Shown: piece after piece, positions 1 to 6,182 of the stretch
How the letters are laid out: every line of letters begins with the position of its first letter
How positions within the stretch are numbered: the stretch's first letter is position 1
Assembly: GCA_964465665.1 (NCBI GenBank)
Contig: CAYXKM010000156.1
Span: 1-11,122 of the forward strand
Length of the DNA: 11,122 nt
Source: JAKEGN01 sp964465665
GTDB lineage: Bacteria; Pseudomonadota; Gammaproteobacteria; Steroidobacterales; Woeseiaceae
Direction of reading: 5' to 3'
Notes under the pieces: model-generated
The model's input: only the letters and a program-made list of their open reading frames with translations
Database searches by the model: none
Told to the model about the DNA's origin: nothing
Made by a program: the position numbers and the translations under genes

Positions 1-482
1 GTCGCAAAGCCGACCGGCATGAGGATAGCCGACGTGGAGGTCCTGGCTTGCAACGAGACTGTGACCAGCAGGGGCATGATGGCGGCGACGACCGGGGTGT
101 TGTTGAGAAACATGCTGAGCGTAGCGGCAGTCAGCAGTGTGGCAAGAAAGGCAATTTGCGGCCGGCTGCGCCAAAGCCTGGCAAGTACATGGCCGACAGG
201 TTGCAGCGCTCCCGTGACCTCGAGTCCGCGAGCCAGAATCATCAGTGCGATGACAGCAATCAGGGCCTCATTGCCAAAGGCCGCCAGAAAATCGCCGGCA
301 TCGACGCGTTCACCCTCGAATTCGATCGCAAATACCTGGAACCAGACGAGCATCACCAGCAGGACCAGGAAACTCGAGGACTCCAGCGGAATTCTCTCCC
401 GCGTGTACACAACGATCGCGAAGATTGCCAGCGCGATGGCAAAAAGGGCGTGCGGGTCCGGTGACGTCGGCATCGCTGGCAT
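1..482 (-). CDS. SLC13/DASS-family membrane carrier, amino-terminal part (runs off left edge)
   Basis: About 160 codons are open from an ATG at 482 to the window edge, so the carboxy-terminal part is missing. The reading starts MPAMPTSPDPHALFAIALA and is strongly hydrophobic: membrane segments lie near residues 11-25, 37-52, 72-84 and 109-123. A hydrophilic loop with EFEGERVDAGDF lies before a segment reading EALIAVIALMILARGLEVTG. The key motif is MFLNNTPVVAAIMP near residues 120-135, the conserved SNT-like element of the SLC13/DASS and related ion-transporter superfamily, which binds sodium and anion substrate in family members. The substrate (sulfate, dicarboxylate, phosphate or other) cannot be told. 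Many bacterial relatives carry TrkA-C domains in the middle; that part is outside the window. An in-frame TAA lies ten codons before the ATG, so the start is close; no clear Shine-Dalgarno is seen, and a second ATG three codons in is possible. Confidence 0.85.
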   Translation of the reverse strand, partial: MPAMPTSPDPHALFAIALAIFAIVVYTRERIPLESSSFLVLLVMLVWFQVFAIEFEGERVDAGDFLAAFGNEALIAVIALMILARGLEVTGALQPVGHVLARLWRSRPQIAFLATLLTAATLSMFLNNTPVVAAIMPLLVTVSLQARTSTSAILMPVGFA

Positions 483-510
483 GGTAGCGGCAGCGAGTAA
501 CAGCTGCGGT

Positions 511-540
511 TATGTACCGGTTATAAAGCGGTTACGTCAA
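511..540 (-). promoter_or_regulatory. possible sigma-70 promoter of the SLC13 carrier gene
   Basis: Read on the minus strand, TTGACG (540-535) matches the -35 consensus at five of six bases and is followed, after 18 bases, by TACATA (516-511), a poor -10. It lies about 30 bases before the carrier start. The whole stretch 483-612 is AT-rich compared with its surroundings and holds no gene. The weak -10 keeps confidence low. Confidence 0.3.
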
Positions 541-612
541 TAAAGTGGATTTCACCAAATCATTCGTAAATAATTAATAAATAAGAAGTTTCCTCCAATA
601 CTCCACCCGAGG

Positions 613-828
613 TCAACGCGACGCAATGTGACTCGTGGTGACCTCTGCGATGGGTCGACCGTTCTCACCGGTTACGAGGGTCCGCACGACGCTGACCGAT
701 CGGCCGCGTTTCACGTACTCCGACCGTGCCTTAAAAACGCCATCATTCTGGTGTATCGGCATCTCCGCCACAACGCTGTCGTCCTTTTGCCCGGTAATAG
801 TGAATTCGATTTGCCCGGAAACTTGCAT
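613..828 (-). CDS. small hotdog-thioesterase-like ORF, probably a remnant
   Basis: The product is 71 residues from the ATG at 828. That start is chosen because a strong Shine-Dalgarno, GAAGGAG, sits eight bases upstream; an in-frame TTG at 903 would give 96 residues but has no such support. The carboxy-terminal half, with ARSEYVKRGRSVSVVRTLV, then GENGRPIAE and TTSH, resembles the last two beta strands of PaaI/4HBT-type acyl-CoA thioesterases. The part before it (VVAEMPIHQNDG) resembles the first strand of the same fold. The stretch expected between them, with the HGG motif, the long central helix and the catalytic acidic residue, is absent, and the usual family length is about 130-150 residues. 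I therefore read it as an internally deleted, probably inactive thioesterase that still has a ribosome site; a free-standing small protein is possible. Confidence 0.5.
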   Translation of the reverse strand: MQVSGQIEFTITGQKDDSVVAEMPIHQNDGVFKARSEYVKRGRSVSVVRTLVTGENGRPIAEVTTSHIASR

Positions 829-836
829 GCCGAACA

Positions 837-843
837 CTCCTTC
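837..843 (-). promoter_or_regulatory. Shine-Dalgarno deciding the start of the small hotdog-like ORF
   Basis: On the minus strand GAAGGAG precedes the ATG at 828 by eight bases. It is the best ribosome site seen in this window and argues for the 71-residue form over the TTG start at 903. Confidence 0.55.
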
Positions 844-975
844 GCCCCACAAGGGCGAGCCTTCGAATTGGTTACCGCTGTGTTTCCAAAACGCACCGCG
901 CAAATGCGGAGTGGTAGACAGTTAATCTTCGCTCAAGCGACATAAAATACAGACTTTGAGTGAATATTCAACGAC

Positions 976-2058
976 ATGTCTACGCCCATTGACCAAACAG
1001 CTCTGTCGCGCACCGTTGCCGGCACCGCCACCCTGAAACTGGCCAATCTGCATACGCTGGACGCATTCTATACGCCGCTTGAGGAACGATTCGAACGTAT
1101 TACCCGCCTTGGCAAACGTGCTTTGGGCGTCCCCATCGTTGCTATCACCGTCATCCAGAACAAACGTCAGTGGTTCAAGTCGGTCGTGGGCTGGCAGGTC
1201 ACTGAACTTCCTTTGTCTGACAGCCTTTGCAGCGAGGTCATTGCAGAAGGTAAAAAAAGAGTTGTCGAAAACACGCTTGACGATCTTGCGTTGATGAGCA
1301 ATCGGCATGTGTGCCGCAAACCGAAAATACGCTTTTACGCCGGGCATCCGTTACAGGACTACGAAGGTAAGACCATTGGCTCGTTCTGTGTCATGGATCT
1401 GAAGCCGCGCAAGGTGGACGATACCTTCAGCCAGACCTTGGCTGATCTCGCTGATATGGCACAAAGGGAACTGTTCAGCGTCGAACTTAGCAATGCTCAT
1501 TCTGCGCTTATCGCAAAGCTCGGAGAAGCCCGACGCCAGGCAATGTTCGATTCACTGACACGGCTATGGAATCGCCGCGGTGGGGAGAGCCTGCTGCAAG
1601 CCGCCCTCAAGGAGTCGGTTCAGTACAACCACTGGCTCGGTTTTGTTATGGCCGACATCGACAACTTCCAACTGGTCAACGATCAGTTCGGGCATGGCAT
1701 GGGCGACCAGGTTCTGCGCAAGGTTGCCAGCACTATTGTGGCTGCGGTCCGGCCTCACGATATTGTTTGTCGCTATGGCGGCGACGAGTTCCTGATTATT
1801 GTGCGCGACGCGACCGAGCACGATTTCTCGGAGATTGCAAACCGGATTCGTGACCGCATACATGAACTACCGATACGCACACGTGACGGGACCGTACCGG
1901 CGTCCGTGAGCGTCGGGCTGGCGCTCCGGACCAGTGGCGGTCCCATCTCCGCCAGTAATCTCATCGAACGCGCCGATGAGGCGCTTTACGAGAGCAAACG
2001 CAAGGGCAGGAATTGCGTCACGTTGCGCCGCATGAAAACGCCCCCATCGGAGCGTTGA
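976..2058 (+). CDS. GAF-GGDEF diguanylate cyclase
   Basis: This 360-residue soluble protein should make cyclic di-GMP from two GTP. Residues about 30-170 form a GAF sensor domain of the type with VAITVIQNKRQWFKSVVGW and a GSFCVMD strand near 135-141. Residues about 190-352 form the GGDEF domain: DSLTRLWNRRGG at 192-203, the metal-binding ADIDNFQLVND at 226-236, the signature RYGGDEF at 266-272 and RADEALYESKRKGRN near 332-346. The inhibitory I-site RPHD (259-262) lies exactly five residues before GGDEF, so product feedback inhibition is expected. No EAL domain or membrane segment is seen. No good Shine-Dalgarno precedes the ATG; a possible -10, TAAAAT at 943-948, lacks a convincing -35. The gene converges with the LysR gene, with 31 bases between the stops. 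The GAF ligand is unknown. Confidence 0.93.
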   Translation: MSTPIDQTALSRTVAGTATLKLANLHTLDAFYTPLEERFERITRLGKRALGVPIVAITVIQNKRQWFKSVVGWQVTELPLSDSLCSEVIAEGKKRVVENTLDDLALMSNRHVCRKPKIRFYAGHPLQDYEGKTIGSFCVMDLKPRKVDDTFSQTLADLADMAQRELFSVELSNAHSALIAKLGEARRQAMFDSLTRLWNRRGGESLLQAALKESVQYNHWLGFVMADIDNFQLVNDQFGHGMGDQVLRKVASTIVAAVRPHDIVCRYGGDEFLIIVRDATEHDFSEIANRIRDRIHELPIRTRDGTVPASVSVGLALRTSGGPISASNLIERADEALYESKRKGRNCVTLRRMKTPPSER

Positions 2059-2073
2059 CACTACTCCGATTTT
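2046..2073 (+). terminator. possible weak intrinsic terminator after the diguanylate cyclase
   Basis: ATCGGAG (2046-2052) pairs with CTCCGAT (2064-2070) around an 11-base loop, and the 3' arm runs into TTTT. The 5' arm overlaps the last codons of the cyclase. The stem is short and the T run brief, so it may be weak or accidental. Confidence 0.35.
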
Positions 2074-2089
2074 GCACTTGTGCGGACCG

Positions 2090-3085
2090 TCAGGAATACT
2101 TTCCGGATCGGACTGCCGGCGTCGCTGCAGCGACATTCCTGCGCTGGCTCATGTCCACTGAGTCCGCATCCGTACCGGGCCACGAATCCAAAGATCCAAC
2201 TGCGGCGAGTTCACGTTCGATGAAATTGACCAGCACTTTGACTTTGGCGGCGGCATTGCGATGCGGGTACACGGCGTAAATTCCGTAAGGGTTGGGATCC
2301 GAGATGTCGGGAAGTATGACCCGGAGGTCCTGGCGCACGAGTTCCGCATGAATGCATATCTCCGGAACGTAAAGGATTCCGCTTCCGAGGCAGGCCGCAC
2401 TGATCAGTGGCGCGTAGCTGTTTGCCGAGATGATGTACTCGCACGCGATTTCGGCGGCCTTGCCGTTGTCCTGGAAATGCCAGGTGGAGGCGGTGTTCAG
2501 GACACTCCCCAGGCCGAGACAGCGATGTTTCGCGAGTTCAGGAATGTTGCCAGGTACGCCGTGCCGGTCGAGATAGCCGGGCGAGGCAGCGAGTACCCTG
2601 CGCGTGGAGCCCAGCCGCCGTGAAATAAGACTCGAATCGGTAAGTTTCTGGGCGATACGGATGGCGACGTCAAAGCTGCCGCCGATCAGATCAACCAGCC
2701 CGTCGTCGAAGTTGATGTTGAACTTCAGTTGCGGCCAGGTCGTTTGAAAATGCGTTATCAGGGTCGGCAACAAAGCGTTGCCAAGGCTGGACGGAATAGT
2801 GAATGCGACCGTGCCACTGGGTTCCAGGTCCGAGCCGCGAATAAATTCAGCGGCACGCTCGATTTTGGTATCGATCTCGGATGTGTGCAGGTGAAAAGTC
2901 CTGCCGGCCTCAGTCAGGCTCACGCTCCGGGTGCTGCGGTTGACAAGCATCACACCAAGGTCCTGCTCCAGTCGGCAAATACGCTTGCTCACAGCCGAGC
3001 GACTGGAACCAATCTGTCTCGCAGCCTTGGTAAAGCTCAAGGATTGGGCAACTTTCTTGAACACGTAGACGTCCGAAAAATTCAT
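2090..3085 (-). CDS. LysR-family transcriptional regulator
   Basis: The product is 331 residues from the ATG at 3085; a TTG six codons upstream is also in frame but less likely. The winged helix-turn-helix is at residues about 4-62: FKKVAQSLSFTKAARQIG, then SRSAVSKRICRLEQDLG and NRSTRSVSLTEAG, the typical LysR order. A linker helix follows (about 65-85). The effector-binding domain begins near residue 90 with SGTVAFTIPSSLG and continues through FDVAIRIAQ and SRRLGSTRRVLAASPGYL; this pattern is typical of the CrgA/AaeR-like subgroup, whose effectors vary. The last 35-40 residues, after FIERELAAVG, form a polar tail that most family members lack. It lies 251 bases downstream of the pseudo-receiver-PAS gene on the same strand, and there is no divergent partner gene, so its target is not obvious. 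The paired repeats upstream suggest self-regulation. Confidence 0.92.
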   Translation of the reverse strand: MNFSDVYVFKKVAQSLSFTKAARQIGSSRSAVSKRICRLEQDLGVMLVNRSTRSVSLTEAGRTFHLHTSEIDTKIERAAEFIRGSDLEPSGTVAFTIPSSLGNALLPTLITHFQTTWPQLKFNINFDDGLVDLIGGSFDVAIRIAQKLTDSSLISRRLGSTRRVLAASPGYLDRHGVPGNIPELAKHRCLGLGSVLNTASTWHFQDNGKAAEIACEYIISANSYAPLISAACLGSGILYVPEICIHAELVRQDLRVILPDISDPNPYGIYAVYPHRNAAAKVKVLVNFIERELAAVGSLDSWPGTDADSVDMSQRRNVAAATPAVRSGKYS

Positions 3086-3134
3086 TGTCAGCACCCGATT
3101 CAAGCGGCGGTGGACGCAAATCTTTCTTTATGTC

Positions 3135-3162
3135 ATTGTATTTTTTGAAAAATTTCGACCAA
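3135..3162 (-). promoter_or_regulatory. candidate promoter of the LysR gene
   Basis: On the minus strand TTGGTC (3162-3157) and TACAAT (3140-3135) are 16 bases apart. The -10 matches consensus at five of six bases; the -35 only at its first three. The -35 lies inside the proximal copy of the direct repeat, so a protein bound there would block or guide the polymerase. Confidence 0.4.
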
Positions 3163-3195
3163 ATGTCACTATGCAATCTGCAAAATTTAGACCAA
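3146..3195. repeat. paired 17-bp direct repeats upstream of the LysR gene, operator-like
   Basis: TGAAAAATTTCGACCAA (3146-3162) and TGCAAAATTTAGACCAA (3179-3195) agree at 15 of 17 bases and start 33 bases apart, about three helical turns. A third ACCAAA core lies at 3221-3226, 30 bases further on, without the rest of the repeat. The proximal copy has partial dyad symmetry (TTTG...CAAA), as LysR sites often do. Spacing and position suggest binding sites for a dimer or tetramer, probably the LysR protein itself. Seen directly: repeat and spacing. Inferred: function. Confidence 0.55.
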
Positions 3196-3336
3196 GATCA
3201 GTAGGATAGGCTGGAATATTACCAAATCTGAGCTTCTCCTGACAGCCCTGAATTTGCATTGCAAGGAAACAGTGTGTTCCCGGAACCAATCACCCGGCAA
3301 ACCGGCTCTGGTCGTTCGGGACGGCCGGAATCGGCG

Positions 3337-4212
3337 TCACTGGCCATTGCCGGTACCGGTCCGCGCCACAAGCAGCCGTTCGCTCTGGTCGACAAAGGTC
3401 ACCTGTATGTCTGCGGGAGATTCCGGCGCCGCAAAAACCTCGATTTTCATCCACAGGACCTGGCCCGCGGCCGTGCGCACGGTCACCGACCGGTGCCGAA
3501 TGGCCGCCAGGTCCCCTGCAACCGACTTCAACGAGTTCCAGTCCGCGGGAGGCTGCAGGACGTCCCGCCAAATGCATTTGCCGTGAAGCGCATTTCTGCC
3601 GGGATACTCGAGCAGACGCGCAAGATAAGCATTTGCATCGATGACCGTGCCATCGATGTCGCAGAGGATACTCCCCAGCATCCGGCTGTCCCGCCAGGGA
3701 AGGCCCAGGCACAATTGTCGCGAGCCCGTACCCGCATCGGCCGGCCGGCGGGCATCGCGAAGCCGCATCAACAGGTCGTGCAAGGTCGGGCGCTGCAAGT
3801 CGTTGCGAAGTATGACCGCGTCAGCCCCGCGTTTGAGCGTTTCCGCGGTGTTTGCGGCACCGGGAATTGATGTGATGGCGATTATCGGCATGTCCGGCAG
3901 GTAAGCACGCAACCTGACCAGCACGTCGCCATTGCTGCGATCCGGAAAGTCGTTGGCAATCAGTACAGCCGCCGGTGCCAGATGTCGGCACTGCGTAACG
4001 GCATCATTGATGGAGGTAGCAGTCACCAGTTTATGCGGCCACATCCAGAGCGCGTTCTGGATCTGATCGAGCGTCCAGGGACTGGGGTCCAGAACCACCA
4101 GCCGCAATTGATGGTCGGCATCGGCCGGGTCAGCCGCAACACACGCGCCTGCAGCATGTGCGTCGCCCGTCGCGAGTTTGCGCTGTTCACCTGCGTGTCG
4201 CCAACCTATCAC
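3337..4212 (-). CDS. degenerate receiver (REC-like) plus PAS domain protein
   Basis: I place the start at a GTG at 4212, preceded by GAGGAG ten bases away; this gives 291 residues. An in-frame ATG at 4347 would add 45 residues of low-complexity, unlikely sequence, so the start is uncertain. Residues about 36-155 follow the receiver fold: HQLRLVVLDPSPW, then AAVLIANDFPDRSNGD, MPIIAITSIPGAANTAETLK and GADAVILRNDLQRP. Key residues are altered: the acidic pair is reduced to one Asp, the phosphoacceptor position reads Ala-Asn-Asp rather than a clear Asp, and the conserved Lys is Arg. It is therefore probably a pseudo-receiver that is not phosphorylated. Residues about 176-285 are a PAS domain, with GSILCDIDGTVIDANAYLARL and ending VTFVDQSERL. 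No kinase, GGDEF, EAL or DNA-binding output follows, so it may act by protein contact. It is divergent from the exopolysaccharide-like operon and shares its control region. Confidence 0.75.
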   Translation of the reverse strand: MIGWRHAGEQRKLATGDAHAAGACVAADPADADHQLRLVVLDPSPWTLDQIQNALWMWPHKLVTATSINDAVTQCRHLAPAAVLIANDFPDRSNGDVLVRLRAYLPDMPIIAITSIPGAANTAETLKRGADAVILRNDLQRPTLHDLLMRLRDARRPADAGTGSRQLCLGLPWRDSRMLGSILCDIDGTVIDANAYLARLLEYPGRNALHGKCIWRDVLQPPADWNSLKSVAGDLAAIRHRSVTVRTAAGQVLWMKIEVFAAPESPADIQVTFVDQSERLLVARTGTGNGQ

Positions 4213-4554
4213 TACTAACCCGCTCCTCAAACTTTCATGCCGACAATTTCTCGTGACGCATCGGCCGCTTGCATCGCTCTCGATGCGGGCGGCCGAATCA
4301 AAACGAGTGACATCTATGGCACAGATCCCTGCGTCCTGACTGTGCATTCGCTAACGAAATAACAGGTTCCTTCAGGAAAATGCGGAAACTCAGTGTTGCT
4401 AAAACAGCTCGTCCTGAAAGACGAACACTGAGTTTCCATTTGTGTGTGTCGTGGTTCATTGTTAAATCGCCTCGCTCTGGCAACCATCTAATCCCAAAAA
4501 ATTTCAAAGGCCGGAGATGGAAACGATCGAACGTTGCCGCCGGAACTCCGTTTG
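4213..4554. other. intergenic control region between two divergent units
   Basis: These 342 bases separate the pseudo-receiver-PAS gene (minus) from the five-gene operon (plus). They hold the 14-bp inverted repeat described separately and a weak possible promoter for the operon: TTGTGT at 4440-4445 and TTAAAT at 4462-4467, 16 bases apart. A longer form of the minus-strand gene could reach 4347. Nothing else convincing is seen. Confidence 0.5.
4384..4437. repeat. perfect 14-bp inverted repeat with 26-base spacer
   Basis: GGAAACTCAGTGTT (4384-4397) is the exact reverse complement of AACACTGAGTTTCC (4424-4437). The pairing can extend outward by AAAT/ATTT (4378-4381 with 4438-4441) across a two-base bulge. 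Inside the spacer, CGTC (4410-4413) pairs with GACG (4420-4423) around CTGAAA, giving a second small hairpin. It could be a stem-loop in the operon leader, a pair of protein sites, a small RNA, or the remnant of a small mobile element. There is no T run after either arm, which argues against a simple terminator. The ends do not show integron attC core motifs. Confidence 0.8.
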
Positions 4555-4980
4555 ATGAGCGCAGAGCTGACATTGCCGGACATCGAGTGTCTCTATGCCG
4601 CCTTGTTGATCGAGGATTGCAAGGATATCTCGTACCTGCTCAGACACATGTTGGAACGCGAAGGCTTTGCCGTGCATGAGCTGCATACGGGTCGGGAAGC
4701 GGCGTCATTCATCGCGTCGTCCAATCCGACGGACATTGTCATAACAGACCTCATGCTGCCGTACATCGATGGCTTCGAGTTGATAACTCAAATACGCGAG
4801 CACGCGCTCTGGCGCGATGTTCCGATTGTCGTGCTGTCCGGGAAAGTAACGGAGCGCGACATCGTTCGGGCTTTCGAGCTCGGCGCCAATGACTATGTAT
4901 CGAAGCCCTATAAACCCCTCGAACTCCTCGCACGAATTCGGCGCCTCGCGAAAATGCCGGGGACGTTAGCTGCGCGATGA
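4555..4980 (+). CDS. stand-alone receiver-domain response regulator
   Basis: The product is 141 residues and consists only of a receiver domain. The ATG at 4555 is preferred over a TTG seven codons upstream. The conserved residues are all present: acidic pair Glu20-Asp21 (ALLIEDCKDI), phosphoacceptor Asp65 (VITDLMLPYIDG), Ser95 (IVVLSGK) at the Thr/Ser switch position, and Lys117 (NDYVSKPYKP). It should accept phosphate from a histidine kinase, none of which is encoded in the window. No output domain follows; the protein ends about 15 residues after the last helix, so it would act by contact with another protein, as CheY- or DivK-like proteins do. It is the first gene of the five-gene operon and its stop overlaps the next start in ATGA, which suggests that its partner is one of the downstream envelope proteins. 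Confidence 0.88.
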   Translation: MSAELTLPDIECLYAALLIEDCKDISYLLRHMLEREGFAVHELHTGREAASFIASSNPTDIVITDLMLPYIDGFELITQIREHALWRDVPIVVLSGKVTERDIVRAFELGANDYVSKPYKPLELLARIRRLAKMPGTLAAR

Positions 4981-6182
4981 ACTTCGAATTGAATTCGCCC
5001 GCACGCAGACCTCGATTGACCTGCATGCTGGTGGCGATCGGTCTGCCGGCCATGGCAGCAACTTCGGCGGTACCGGCAGCCGAGGTCGCCCGGAAAGCGG
5101 AGGATTGTGGCACATACCCGCCAATCCTGACGGCTGTCGAATCCGCGTTGGCGGACCGATTCGCTTGCGCGCAGCGGCTGCTCGTTTCCGGTAACCATGC
5201 CGCAGCACTGATCGTGTTCGAGGCACTAACGGCTGACCAACCTGACGACGTTGACTACTGGTTCGGCCTTGCCCAGGCGCAACACCGGTCAGGCAATGAC
5301 ACAAGTGCCCTGCTGGCGCTGCAGCGTGCTCGCGAGCTGGCCCCGGATTATGAGCAGATCTGGCAATTTGAACTCACGATACTGGCAACTCAGCAGGGCG
5401 ACGCTGCGAAAACCAGAGAAGAAGAACTTCGCGCGGCAGCACGGAGCCGATTTCCAGATGCCGAGTGGATAGATGAGATCTTACGCGTACCGCAGTACAA
5501 CTATCGATGGGAGGCGGGCGCCGATCTTGACTGGCTGGACAACGACTCCGGCGACTGGCGTCGCATGTACCTTTATGTCGACAGGGTCGCCCAAACCGGT
5601 GACATCATCCGGGCTTCGCTTGCCAGCGTCGAACGATTCGACCGCCGGGATACGGAACTGGGGCTCGGCGTCAGCTTGCAATTTTCCGAAAAATGGAACG
5701 GCGCAATCGACGGACAATTCAGTGCGGATCCCGCTTTTCTGCCGCGAATGTCGATCATTGCAAATCTTGCCTACCGGCTGGACCACGGTTGGGCGATCGG
5801 CAGCGGCTTGAGACACCGGGATTACCCGGATATCCGGGTCTTCGGCGGCGGCCTCTCCGTCGAGCGCTATTTCGGCCGTTATCGGGCATCGTATGTGCTC
5901 GAGTCTGCCTGGCTGGACAGCGAAACCGCCATAACACACCGTGCGACCGTCAATATCTACGCCGACAACGACGCGCAATTCGGCATAACAGTCGCCGCCG
6001 GCAAGGAAGTCGAGAATGTCGGCGTTGGGCAAATTCTGGAAACCGATATCAGTTCCATTGCTCTGACAGGCCGCCATCCCCTCGGCCAGTATCTCAGCAT
6101 AATGTGGCGACTCGGCGCGCACCAACAGGGTGATCTCTACTCACGTTACACAACGGGCGTTTCCATTGCCGGCGGATTTTGA
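4977..6182 (+). CDS. TPR plus YaiO-type outer-membrane beta-barrel protein
   Basis: The product is 401 residues. An amino-terminal signal peptide is likely: basic ARRPR, then CMLVAIGLPAMAATSAVPAA, with cleavage near residues 32-36. Two TPR-like helical pairs span about 60-125 (AQRLLVSGNHAAALIVFEAL and YWFGLAQAQHRSGNDTSALL), followed by a third, less clear one to about 160. From about 175 to the end the sequence alternates polar and hydrophobic residues as in a beta barrel, with LRHRDYPDIRVFGGG and SVERYFGRYRASYVLE typical of the YaiO family, and it ends in Phe, as outer-membrane barrels do. The layout of TPR before barrel is like the PgaA and BcsC exporters, but the barrel is shorter. Role by inference: docking and export of the glycan made by the GT2 enzyme two genes downstream. 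It starts in the ATGA overlap with the receiver gene and overlaps the HEAT gene at its other end. Confidence 0.88.
   Translation: MNFELNSPARRPRLTCMLVAIGLPAMAATSAVPAAEVARKAEDCGTYPPILTAVESALADRFACAQRLLVSGNHAAALIVFEALTADQPDDVDYWFGLAQAQHRSGNDTSALLALQRARELAPDYEQIWQFELTILATQQGDAAKTREEELRAAARSRFPDAEWIDEILRVPQYNYRWEAGADLDWLDNDSGDWRRMYLYVDRVAQTGDIIRASLASVERFDRRDTELGLGVSLQFSEKWNGAIDGQFSADPAFLPRMSIIANLAYRLDHGWAIGSGLRHRDYPDIRVFGGGLSVERYFGRYRASYVLESAWLDSETAITHRATVNIYADNDAQFGITVAAGKEVENVGVGQILETDISSIALTGRHPLGQYLSIMWRLGAHQQGDLYSRYTTGVSIAGGF

Noticed and set aside
19..543. Plus-strand open frames over the first 540 bases
   Set aside because: The minus strand encodes a hydrophobic carrier with the SLC13 motif through the same bases; the plus-strand products are Arg/Ser-rich with no recognisable domain.
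956..971. Palindrome GAATATTC inside TTGA...TCAA just before the diguanylate cyclase start
   Set aside because: Short and AT-rich; likely by chance, with no second copy seen.
3259..3870. Plus-strand ORF of 203 codons
   Set aside because: It is antisense to the pseudo-receiver-PAS gene, whose protein has recognisable domains; the plus reading is Arg/Pro-rich without a domain.
4384..4437. Integron attC site or CRISPR repeat reading of the inverted repeat
   Set aside because: Core attC motifs are absent, there is no integrase or cassette, and only one repeat pair exists without spacers.
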